This document shows, one piece after another, positions 19,855-27,818 of a DNA stretch of 42,212 nt. Both the position numbers and the translations under genes were made by a program. Every line of letters begins with the position of its first letter. Position 1 is the first letter of the stretch. Below the pieces are notes generated by a model. It saw nothing but the letters and a program-made list of their open reading frames with translations, did no database searches and had not been told where the DNA came from. The DNA lies in assembly GCA_013141375.1 (NCBI GenBank), contig JABFRC010000324.1, positions 1 to 42,212 on the forward strand, given 5' to 3'. Source of the stretch: Methylococcaceae bacterium (lineage in GTDB: Bacteria; Pseudomonadota; Gammaproteobacteria; Methylococcales; Methylomonadaceae).

Positions 19855-20535
19855 TTACAGTTTGGAATTGTTGTTGTCCAGGCCAAATTGATCGGCTTTT
19901 AAGCACAATTCAACTTGGCTGACGACGCCTAATTTTTCGTAAATAATCGAAAGTTGGTTGCGAACTGTCTTTTCGCTGATGCTAAGCTTTTTGCCCATGA
20001 CTTTTGCAGAGAGGCCTTGGCAAGCTAAACGGGCGATACTGGATTCTCTTTCGGTGAGGTTTTTACCAAAGCCGTTACCATTGTTATTTAGTTGCTGTTC
20101 TGCGGATTGCCAGAGCAACTTCGTTAACTGGCGATCAAACCATTCATGACCGGCATGAACTGAATGGATGGCTTTAAGCAATAAAGCCCCATTTTGGTCC
20201 TTGGCGATAATTCCCGCTGCTCCGGATCTTAGAACTTGAAGATGGGTGTTTAACTCGTTATCGTTGGAAAAAATCAGTATTTTAATCAACGGGCAGGCTT
20301 CAGTAAGCTTGGGAATTAGCTCACTTAACTCGTTATTTGAGAGGATGAGGTCTAGCAGAAGTACGTCCGGCTTAAGGCTGTCGACTAAGGGATGGACGTC
20401 TTCTAGGCTATCAGATTCGGCGACTATTTCGATTAGGGGCTCATATTCAATCAATGACCGCAAGCCAATGCGGATGATTTCGTGGCTTTCAACAATCAAT
20501 ATCCGTATGTTTTGGTTAAATAACGCTCTGGACAT
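19855..20535 (-). CDS. NarL/LuxR-type response regulator
   Basis: A 226-residue two-domain regulator. Receiver domain at about 10-125: phospho-acceptor D62, S90 and K112 are in place, but the usual acidic pair is E16-S17, so one Mg ligand is lost and phosphorylation may be weak or atypical. A linker with Asn/Gln-rich sequence (148-158) leads to a LuxR helix-turn-helix at about 159-215 (LTERESSIARLACQGLSAK, then SEKTVRNQLSIIYEKLGV). No sensor kinase lies beside it in the window. It is the first gene of the PilZ-oxidase locus and the obvious candidate to bind the 23-bp-period arrays; that is an inference from position. Confidence 0.9.
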   Translation of the reverse strand: MSRALFNQNIRILIVESHEIIRIGLRSLIEYEPLIEIVAESDSLEDVHPLVDSLKPDVLLLDLILSNNELSELIPKLTEACPLIKILIFSNDNELNTHLQVLRSGAAGIIAKDQNGALLLKAIHSVHAGHEWFDRQLTKLLWQSAEQQLNNNGNGFGKNLTERESSIARLACQGLSAKVMGKKLSISEKTVRNQLSIIYEKLGVVSQVELCLKADQFGLDNNNSKL

Positions 20536-20858
20536 TGTTTTTTATGCATCCTTCCTATGCGATCCGTTAAATACGGAGTTTATTTTATTAAGCTTATAGT
20601 CATTAGGGTAACAAAATTTCGTTACTACTCAAAACTAATCGGGAAATGATTTTGGTTGTAGATGCTCTTGTTTAACGCTAGATATTATCGTCAAGTTTTT
20701 GACGCAGATCAAAAAAAATAATTTGCCACGGCAAAACACATTGTCAAAATATGTTGATTTTAAAAGTACATGTTTTGTGTTCTAGCACGTTGAATATTTG
20801 AGTTGGAACAAAAATACGTTTGCTTACAAGAATGCGACTGTGGGGGTTAATATCAAGC
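20536..20858. other. AT-rich region upstream of the response regulator
   Basis: This stretch of about 320 bp has no gene. Its one recognisable element is an FNR/CRP-type dyad at 20699-20712, listed separately. The promoter of the response regulator should lie here. Confidence 0.45.
20699..20712. promoter_or_regulatory. FNR/ANR-like box upstream of the response regulator
   Basis: TTGACGCAGATCAA matches the FNR consensus TTGAT-N4-ATCAA at 9 of 10 fixed positions. It lies about 165 bp upstream of the regulator ATG, which would allow oxygen-linked control. One such match in an AT-rich 320-bp region can occur by chance. Confidence 0.35.
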
Positions 20859-20893
20859 AAACCCCAGCGCCAAAGTGGGCGCGTTGGGGTTTG
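20859..20893 (-). terminator. Hairpin downstream of panD
   Basis: AAACCCCA...GGGG with GC-rich inner pairs forms a strong stem with a small bulge, starting about 19 bp after the panD stop on the minus strand. The following T-run is weak, so termination efficiency is uncertain. Confidence 0.6.
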
Positions 20894-20911
20894 GATGAGT
20901 TGCAGTAAGAA

Positions 20912-21292
20912 TTAAGCTGCTTGAACAGCGATAGACGAAGCCGTATGTGAGACTTTGTTTTGTTCGGTAAAGTAAATCAAAGTGGGTTTATGTGCTTTTG
21001 CTTCTTCTGCATTCAAAATGGCATAAGCACAAACAATGATCAAATCACCGGGGCAGGCCAGTCGCGCGGCAGCGCCGTTGACCGAAAATACACCGGAACC
21101 GTCTTCTGCCCGGATGGCATAGGTTGTAAAACGCTCACCATTGTTGATGTTGTAAATCTGTATTTGCTCATATTCCCTAATGCCCGACAGATCTAAAATG
21201 GTGCCATCAATCGCACAAGAACCTTCGTAACCCAGTTCCGAACGGGTCACTGTCGCTCTATGTAATTTAGCTTTAAGCATCGTAACTTGCAT
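20912..21292 (-). CDS. panD: Aspartate 1-decarboxylase
   Basis: PanD decarboxylates aspartate to beta-alanine for pantothenate and CoA. It is made as a pro-enzyme that cleaves itself to form a pyruvoyl group. The start at 21292 gives 126 residues and places the self-cleavage site at Gly24-Ser25 (GYEGSCAID), the E. coli numbering, so I prefer it to the TTG at 21319, which would add nine residues. Other signatures are [24 protein letters not shown] and the NGAAARL...GD stretch. The C-terminus ([11 protein letters not shown]) is ordinary. The gene stands alone and is divergent from the MaoC-like gene at 21525. Confidence 0.96.
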   Translation of the reverse strand: MQVTMLKAKLHRATVTRSELGYEGSCAIDGTILDLSGIREYEQIQIYNINNGERFTTYAIRAEDGSGVFSVNGAAARLACPGDLIIVCAYAILNAEEAKAHKPTLIYFTEQNKVSHTASSIAVQAA

Positions 21293-21524
21293 AATAGGAA
21301 CGCTGTTTACCTTTAACAAAAAGACCGTCCATTATCCATTATTTGCATCAGACCTTCAACAATTGCCAAGTCAAAATCTGTTTTGAAAAAACGTGTTCAT
21401 CCTCTTGCGGCAACTTGCGATGATGGTTTTAGTCTTTTTTAGATGAATAATGCCAATGCAGGTTTTACAAAATGCTACATTAACAAACGCCAATTTGACC
21501 TATTAAGAAATCGAGGGAGTTTAG

Positions 21525-22454
21525 TTGAGCAAATTTACTTTTGAACAGATTCACGTTGAAGTCGCCCGGAATGCATCCGATGACTTTAATCTCTTTCACG
21601 ACAAGCACAAATGGCTGCAGATTACCCATAATCCGTTTAAAGGCCCGATAGTCTTGGGTTTTCAGCTGAATACACTGATTGAATACCAGATGCGTTTGTA
21701 CCGGGAAGCGCAACATGAAGAACAAATTATTGCCGATCAGCACTTACGTTTTAGCAATTACCAGATTATTTTCGTGAACGCCTTGCGGCCGCGTCAGGAA
21801 TTTACGCTGGAAATTAAAAAGACCTTGATCAACACTATCCCTGACCTTACCTTGACCAACCGTATCGTTATCAAGTCGCAGGATAAGACAATTTTGCTTG
21901 GCTACAAAAAAGAAACGCAAAAGCCGTTGTTCCTGGGTGAGACTGATTTAAGCAGTTTGCCTGATTTGAACTCAGTACCCGACAAAACGCTAGTACCAGG
22001 GACTGATTTCTTTTTAAAGCGTAAATGGATGCAAAACGGCAATGTTAAGAATTTTTTGTCCGGCTCGTTGGCTGAGCAATCTGACTATTTTGACGAGTTG
22101 GAGCATGTTGCCAATTATCCGGAAATCTTTTCCTGCAGTCTGACATCGGGCGTTTTACTGGAAAAGGCTCAGCTTGAGCATCACGACTTTAAAGCCAATC
22201 CGATGGTGTACACCTCACATGACATATCCGTCGATCGGCTATTGGTTGGAAAAATAAAAAATAATGACAAAGTGACTATATTGGTCAAGCAATTGCCGGA
22301 GTCAAAAGACAATACCCTCAACCATACCAGTATCATGCTCCGCACCTACGAATGTTACGGCTTACTTGAAAATAGAGAGATTTTGTTCAGGCTTAAGCTG
22401 AATCTGGTGCCATTAGAAGAAATTATTAAAAACCTGAGTCTTAAAAGTCAGTAG
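21525..22454 (+). CDS. MaoC/hotdog-like hydratase domain protein (tentative)
   Basis: A 309-residue protein starting at TTG (21525), supported by a strong GAGGGAG ribosome binding site five bases upstream; there is no nearby ATG. Residues 14-45 contain ASDDFNLFHDKHKW and GPIVLGFQL, which resemble the hydratase motif and the following strand of MaoC-type double-hotdog enzymes (D.N..H.D...GPI.HG). The second half lacks a clear hydratase motif. A role as an acyl-CoA or acyl-ACP (de)hydratase, or as a structural hotdog protein, is possible; the specific substrate is unknown. It is divergent from panD. Confidence 0.55.
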   Translation: MSKFTFEQIHVEVARNASDDFNLFHDKHKWLQITHNPFKGPIVLGFQLNTLIEYQMRLYREAQHEEQIIADQHLRFSNYQIIFVNALRPRQEFTLEIKKTLINTIPDLTLTNRIVIKSQDKTILLGYKKETQKPLFLGETDLSSLPDLNSVPDKTLVPGTDFFLKRKWMQNGNVKNFLSGSLAEQSDYFDELEHVANYPEIFSCSLTSGVLLEKAQLEHHDFKANPMVYTSHDISVDRLLVGKIKNNDKVTILVKQLPESKDNTLNHTSIMLRTYECYGLLENREILFRLKLNLVPLEEIIKNLSLKSQ

Positions 22455-22470
22455 GCCCTTTTTATCTTGA

Positions 22471-22615
22471 GGGGACCTCTAAAAATTGCACTTCGACAAA
22501 CTCAGTGCGGACGGTATTTTATATAAAACAGTGACTTATCCGTTCGTGCTGAGCCTGTCGAAGCCTGTCCTGAGCATAGCCGAAGGGCATAAACGGATAA
22601 TTTTTAGAGGTACCC
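22471..22615. repeat. 145-bp inverted-repeat element (MITE-like)
   Basis: Outer arms 22471-22487 and 22599-22615 match as an inverted repeat with two mismatches (core ACCTCTAAAAATT). Inner arms 22491-22514 and 22540-22563 form a second inverted repeat (core CTTCGACA...CTCAG / CTGAG..TGTCGAAG) with a few mismatches. The GCTGAGCCTGTCGAAG core is a widespread intergenic repeat in many proteobacteria. It holds no coding frame. It lies between the MaoC-like gene and nifJ and may act as a processed or terminator-like stem. Confidence 0.75.
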
Positions 22616-22714
22616 TTGAGCCAAAGAGTCGTCAGTCAAGCGTTGTCAGCTAAGCTATCAATAAGAAACAACGATTTTTTATAGATGGCTTATTTTTCGA
22701 AAAAAGGAAGTGTT

Positions 22715-25700
22715 ATGAATACCCAACAAACTCTCACCATTGACGGCAATCAGGCTGCGGCCAGTATTGCTCACAAACTCAATGAAGTCATCGCAATTTA
22801 CCCGATTACACCGTCATCCCCGATGGGCGAATGGGCGGATGAATGGTCTTCTCGCGGCCAGCTTAATTTATGGGGAACGGTGCCGCAGGTAGTGGAAATG
22901 CAGAGTGAAGCGGGCGTGGCTGGCGCTGTTCACGGCGCATTACAGGCCGGCACACTGGCAACGACCTTTACCGCCTCGCAGGGCTTGTTGCTGATGCTGC
23001 CGAATATGTACAAAATCGCCGGCGAATTGACCCCGACTGTATTTCATATCGCGGCACGATCGTTAGCTTGCCAGGGCTTGTCTATTTTTGGCGATCACAG
23101 TGATGTGATGTCGGCACGCATGACCGGCTTTGCGATGCTGTGTTCAAACTCTCCGCAAGAAGTCCAGGATCTGGCCTTGATTGCTCACGCGGCCACCTTG
23201 GAAAGTCGCATACCTTTTATGCATTTTTTTGACGGCTTTCGCACCTCACATGAAGTGGCAAAAATTGTTACTGTTGATGATGCTGTTATCAGTGCGATGG
23301 TCGACAATCAATGGGTCAGCGCGCATCGCAACCGCAGCCTGACACCGGATAGCCCAGTATTGCGGGGCACCGCCCAAAACCCGGATGTCTATTTTCAGGC
23401 ACGCGAATCGGTCAACCCGTTTTATCAAGCGCTGCCCGACATCACCCAACACGCGATGGACCGATTTGCTGAGTTAACAGGTCGTCAATATCGCTTGTTT
23501 GAGTACGTCGGTTCACCACAGGCTGAGCGCGTCATTATCGTGATGGGCTCCGGTGCCGAAGCGGTCGAAGAAACGTTGGAGTATCTGAACCAGCAAGGCG
23601 AAGAAGTGGGCTTGCTAAAAGTGCGTTTGTATCGACCTTTTGCGGCGGATCGATTGATCGAGGCCTTGCCCGCATCCTGCCGCAAGATTGCGGTGCTGGA
23701 TCGCACCAAAGAACCAGGTTCTGATGGTGAGCCCTTATATAAAGATGTGCTGGTGGCTCTAGCGCAAAACATTAGCGGAGACGGGAAGTTTAAAGAATTA
23801 CCAAAGGTTGTGGGCGGACGCTACGGATTGTCGTCCAAGGAGTTCACGCCCGGCATGGTAAAAGCCATTTACGATGAACTTAAAAACGATCAACCCAAAA
23901 ACCAATTTACCATCGGCATCAATGATGACGTGAGTCATGCCAGCCTGAATTGGGCGGCGGATTTTCGAACCGATGCCCATGTCGGTACTTTTCAAGCAAT
24001 GTTTTACGGCTTGGGTAGTGATGGTACGGTGGGTGCGAATAAAAACACCATCAAGATTATCGGTGAAGAAACCGACTGGTTTGCTCAAGGTTATTTTGTC
24101 TACGATTCGAAAAAGTCCGGCGCAATTACGGTGTCGCATTTACGTTTTGGTCCTAAGCCTATTCGTTCGACCTATTTGATCGCCGAGAATGATGCCAACT
24201 TCATTGGCTGTCATCAAACCATCTTTTTGGAACGCTACGACATGCTGGCCAATGCGGCCGATAACGCGGTGTTTTTACTGAACAGCCCGGTAGCAATTGA
24301 GCAAGTCTGGCAGACTTTGCCGCTCAAAATGCAGCAGCAAATGCTGGCTAAAAACATCCGTTTTTACTTGATTGACGGTAATGCCGTCGCGGAAAAAAGC
24401 GGTATGGGCAAGCGTATCAACACCATCATGCAAACCTGTTTCTTTGCCATTAGCGGTGTGCTGCCGCAAGATGAAGCTATTGCTGCGATAAAGCATGCGG
24501 TTGAAAAAACCTACAGCAAAAAAGGCCGTCGGATTGTTGAATTAAACTTTAAAGCCATCGACGAAACCCTGGCCGGATTGCAGCAAGTGCCGTTGCCAGG
24601 ACAGGCCAACAGTCGCTTCGATATTCTGTCCCGCATTGCCGATGGCGCACCGGCATTTGTTCAACATGTAACGGGTGAGATTATCGCCGGTCGCGGCGAT
24701 TTGCTTCCGGTCAGTGCGCTGCCGGTCGACGGCACATTTCCGACGGGCACCGCTGCGTATGAGAAACGCAATCTGGCCCTGCAAATTCCGGTTTGGGAAG
24801 CTGATTTGTGCACCCAATGCGGCAAATGTCCAATGGTGTGTCCACATGCGGCGATTCGCAGCAAAATCTTCCCGACCGAATCGGTAGCCAATGCTCCGGA
24901 GTCCTTTAAAAATACGAGTATTTTGGGTAAGGATTTTCCGGCCGGATTGTCAATCAGCTATCAAGTGGCGCCGGAAGATTGTACTGGTTGCGGATTGTGT
25001 GTGGATATTTGCCCGATTCGTGACAAATCCAACGCCAGTCGCAAAGCCTTGAACATGCAGCCGCAAGCCCCGTTACGGGAGCCGGAACGCCAAAACTGGG
25101 ATTATTTTTTATCTCTTCCGGAATATGATCGCCGCGAAATTAAAACCAACACCATCAAAGGCGCCATGGTGTTGCAGCCTTTGTTTGAATTCTCAGGCGC
25201 TTGCGTGGGTTGCGGTGAAACGCCTTATGTGAAACTGGCCTCGCAGTTATTCGGTGACCGGATGATTGTTGCCAATGCCACCGGTTGTTCGTCCATTTAT
25301 GGCGGCAATTTACCAACGACACCCTGGACCAAGAATGCTGAAGGACGAGGCCCTGCCTGGAGCAATTCCTTATTTGAAGACAATGCCGAATTCGGCTTAG
25401 GCATGCGGGTTGCCATCGACAAGCAGACCGATCAGGTGGCTGAGTTGCTATCGTCGTTTCGAAGTCAATTAGGCGATGAATTGGTCGATGCATTGTTACA
25501 TGCTGACCAGTCGGATGAAGCCGGCATTTATGAACAACGACAACGCGTTGCTGAACTCAAAGAGAGCTTGGAAAAGATTCCCGATCCAGCCGCGCAAAAC
25601 TTGCTGGAACTGGCTGACTTTTTAGCTAAAAAAAGCGTCTGGATTATCGGCGGCGATGGCTGGGCTTATGATATCGGCTACGGCGGTCTGGATCATGTGT

Positions 25701-26350
25701 TGGCCAGCGGTCGTAATGTCAATATTCTGGTTCTGGATACAGAAGTCTATTCCAATACCGGCGGTCAAACTTCCAAGTCGACGCCGTTGGGTGCGGTAGC
25801 CAAATTCTCCGCGGGCGGGAAGGCGACGGCAAAAAAAGACCTGGCTTTGCTGGCAATGGATTACGGCAATGTTTATGTGGCGCATGTCGCTTATGCCGGT
25901 AAGGATACGCAAACCTTGAGCGCCTTTTTAGAGGCCGAGGCGCATGACGGGCCGTCAATTATCATTGCTTATGCGCCGTGTATTGCCCATGGTGTGGATT
26001 TATCCAACAACCATCGTCAGCAAAATCTGGCGGTTAAAAGTGGCCATTGGCCGTTGTTCCGTTTTGATCCGAACAAGATCAAACAAGGCAAAAACCCGAT
26101 GCATCTGGATTCTGCGGAGCCTTCTATTCCGTTGCGCGATTTTGTGATGACTGAAACCCGTTTCAGCATGCTCTGGCAAAGTCATCCGGAAGCGGCTGAG
26201 GCATTTTTGACACAGGCTCAGCAAGATGTGAAAAATCGTTACCGTTTCTATCAGCAGCTGGCATCGCTGGAATGGACCGATGCGACCAGTGTTGCGGCGG
26301 TCAAAGCGCAGCTAAAACTCGATATTACCCAGGAGAACCAACATGGTTGA
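22715..26350 (+). CDS. nifJ: Pyruvate:ferredoxin (flavodoxin) oxidoreductase, single-chain
   Basis: The start ATG at 22715 follows AGGAAG, giving 1211 residues, the usual length of the fused enzyme. It oxidises pyruvate with CoA to acetyl-CoA and CO2 and passes electrons to ferredoxin or flavodoxin. Domain order: pyrimidine/transketolase domain I with YPITPSSPMGEWADEW near 29-44; domain II and the CoA region; two [4Fe-4S] sites, CTQCGKCPMVCP (C699 onward) and CTGCGLCVDICP (C756 onward); then CVGCGETPY near 830 and the TPP domain with GGDGWAYDIGYGG near 980 and EVYSNTGGQTSKSTP after it. All key residues look intact. It overlaps the next gene by 8 bp. It may serve fermentation under low oxygen or electron supply for nitrogen fixation; the context here does not decide. 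Confidence 0.97.
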   Translation: MNTQQTLTIDGNQAAASIAHKLNEVIAIYPITPSSPMGEWADEWSSRGQLNLWGTVPQVVEMQSEAGVAGAVHGALQAGTLATTFTASQGLLLMLPNMYKIAGELTPTVFHIAARSLACQGLSIFGDHSDVMSARMTGFAMLCSNSPQEVQDLALIAHAATLESRIPFMHFFDGFRTSHEVAKIVTVDDAVISAMVDNQWVSAHRNRSLTPDSPVLRGTAQNPDVYFQARESVNPFYQALPDITQHAMDRFAELTGRQYRLFEYVGSPQAERVIIVMGSGAEAVEETLEYLNQQGEEVGLLKVRLYRPFAADRLIEALPASCRKIAVLDRTKEPGSDGEPLYKDVLVALAQNISGDGKFKELPKVVGGRYGLSSKEFTPGMVKAIYDELKNDQPKNQFTIGINDDVSHASLNWAADFRTDAHVGTFQAMFYGLGSDGTVGANKNTIKIIGEETDWFAQGYFVYDSKKSGAITVSHLRFGPKPIRSTYLIAENDANFIGCHQTIFLERYDMLANAADNAVFLLNSPVAIEQVWQTLPLKMQQQMLAKNIRFYLIDGNAVAEKSGMGKRINTIMQTCFFAISGVLPQDEAIAAIKHAVEKTYSKKGRRIVELNFKAIDETLAGLQQVPLPGQANSRFDILSRIADGAPAFVQHVTGEIIAGRGDLLPVSALPVDGTFPTGTAAYEKRNLALQIPVWEADLCTQCGKCPMVCPHAAIRSKIFPTESVANAPESFKNTSILGKDFPAGLSISYQVAPEDCTGCGLCVDICPIRDKSNASRKALNMQPQAPLREPERQNWDYFLSLPEYDRREIKTNTIKGAMVLQPLFEFSGACVGCGETPYVKLASQLFGDRMIVANATGCSSIYGGNLPTTPWTKNAEGRGPAWSNSLFEDNAEFGLGMRVAIDKQTDQVAELLSSFRSQLGDELVDALLHADQSDEAGIYEQRQRVAELKESLEKIPDPAAQNLLELADFLAKKSVWIIGGDGWAYDIGYGGLDHVLASGRNVNILVLDTEVYSNTGGQTSKSTPLGAVAKFSAGGKATAKKDLALLAMDYGNVYVAHVAYAGKDTQTLSAFLEAEAHDGPSIIIAYAPCIAHGVDLSNNHRQQNLAVKSGHWPLFRFDPNKIKQGKNPMHLDSAEPSIPLRDFVMTETRFSMLWQSHPEAAEAFLTQAQQDVKNRYRFYQQLASLEWTDATSVAAVKAQLKLDITQENQHG

Positions 26351-27356
26351 TTTGACGACGAATTATTTGGGCCTGAAACTTGCCCACCCTTTGGTACCCT
26401 CTGCCTCACCGCTTAGTCGGGATTTTGATGGCGCACGCAGATTGGAAGACGTAGGAGCTTCGGCGATTGTTTTGCCGTCGTTGTTTGAGGAAAAAATCGA
26501 AGCCGAGCAACTCCAAATGGAGCGTTTTTTTTATGAGCAGGCGATAGGCTATGGTGAGGCGGATTCATTCCATCCCGTGCCTGATCAAATCAAGACCTAT
26601 CAGGAAAATTACCTGGAGCATCTGCAAAAGCTTAAAACTGCATTGAAAGTTCCGGTGATTGCCAGCTTAAACGGCACCTCCCTCGGTGGCTGGATTGAAT
26701 ATGGCAAGGCGCTGGAGCAAGCTGGAGCCGATGCGCTGGAACTGAATATCTACAACTTGGCTGCCAATATCGAAGACAGCAGTGACACCGTGGAAAATCA
26801 TTATCTGGATATTCTCCGGGAGTTGAGACTTCAAGTTAAAGTGCCATTGACGCTGAAGTTGTCGCCGCAATTCAGTTCTCCGGTCAATTTTGCGCAGCGT
26901 CTGCATTTTGCGGGTGCTGACGGGATTGCGGTTTTTAATCGTTTTTATCAGCCGGACATCGATCTGGACACCTTGCAGGTTGTGCCCCGGTTGCATTTGT
27001 CGACACCTGACGAAGCGCTGCTAAGAATTCGCTGGACGGCGCTGCTTTATGGTCGGGTGAATTTGTCGCTGGCGGTAACAGGTGGCTTTCATCAAAGCTC
27101 AGATGTCATCAAGGCACTGCTGGCTGGGGCAGATGTCGTACATTTATGCAGTGTATTACTGGCACATGGTGTCGGTAAATTGAGTGAAATCCGCAATGAA
27201 TTGGAACAATGGTTGATTGAGCATGAATACGCGTCAATCAGCCAATTGAAAGGCAGTGTCAGTCAACAGCATGCCATCGATCCCAGTGCTTATGAACGCG
27301 CTAACTATGTGCAGGTGTTGGACAGTTATACGCCAGCCAGTGGCGTGTTGAGATAG
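26343..27356 (+). CDS. Dihydroorotate dehydrogenase-like FMN protein
   Basis: A 337-residue TIM-barrel protein of the DHOD class. N-terminal LTTNYLGLKLAHPLVPSASPLS, the ALELNIYN block, the LKLSPQF strand and the C-terminal VTGGFHQSSDVIKALLAGADVVHLCSVLL phosphate-binding region (shown in parts) fit the FMN-binding fold. It overlaps nifJ by 8 bp (ATGGTTGA). Genes of this kind often follow nifJ, and I infer a redox role tied to ferredoxin and not pyrimidine synthesis; that role is not proven. Confidence 0.85.
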   Translation: MVDLTTNYLGLKLAHPLVPSASPLSRDFDGARRLEDVGASAIVLPSLFEEKIEAEQLQMERFFYEQAIGYGEADSFHPVPDQIKTYQENYLEHLQKLKTALKVPVIASLNGTSLGGWIEYGKALEQAGADALELNIYNLAANIEDSSDTVENHYLDILRELRLQVKVPLTLKLSPQFSSPVNFAQRLHFAGADGIAVFNRFYQPDIDLDTLQVVPRLHLSTPDEALLRIRWTALLYGRVNLSLAVTGGFHQSSDVIKALLAGADVVHLCSVLLAHGVGKLSEIRNELEQWLIEHEYASISQLKGSVSQQHAIDPSAYERANYVQVLDSYTPASGVLR

Positions 27357-27365
27357 CAAGCTGCT

Positions 27366-27725
27366 ATGCGTGATCTGGATGAGGTATTCGCCGGGCTGGC
27401 CAAGTCCTCATTTCGACGTAAGTTTCATCTTAACGGCAAAGACAGGGGTTATTTGCGAGATAAAGGCATGGCCCTTGTGCTTAATCACGCGCAGGACTTT
27501 ATTGACAAACGTCTGGCAGCCGCCGAACCGGTCAACGATGGCAAGCAAACCCCGTTTCGGGGTCATCCGGTGTTTGTTGCTCAGCATGCCACGGCTTGTT
27601 GTTGTCGTGGCTGTTTGGAAAAATGGCATCGTATTCCGCAAGGGCTTGCTTTGAGCCAGCAAGAACAAGCCTATGTTCTCCAAGTCTTGGAACGTTGGTT
27701 GCTGTTGGAAAGTACGGATGATTAA
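27366..27725 (+). CDS. DUF4186 protein
   Basis: A 119-residue protein of the small DUF4186 family: FAGLAKSSFRRKFHL, then HPVFVAQHATACCCRGC, then KWHRIPQG. The His/Cys cluster at about residues 66-85 suggests a metal site. The function is unknown. It lies 9 bp after the DHOD-like gene and is probably in the nifJ operon. Confidence 0.85.
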   Translation: MRDLDEVFAGLAKSSFRRKFHLNGKDRGYLRDKGMALVLNHAQDFIDKRLAAAEPVNDGKQTPFRGHPVFVAQHATACCCRGCLEKWHRIPQGLALSQQEQAYVLQVLERWLLLESTDD

Positions 27726-27818
27726 TTGGTTTTGCCAGGGTCAAACGTTAGTCAGGGTTGACCTGTTGACCCCATCGAACATACCATCAACCATCGAGTC
27801 AGTTACTGAGATTACATC

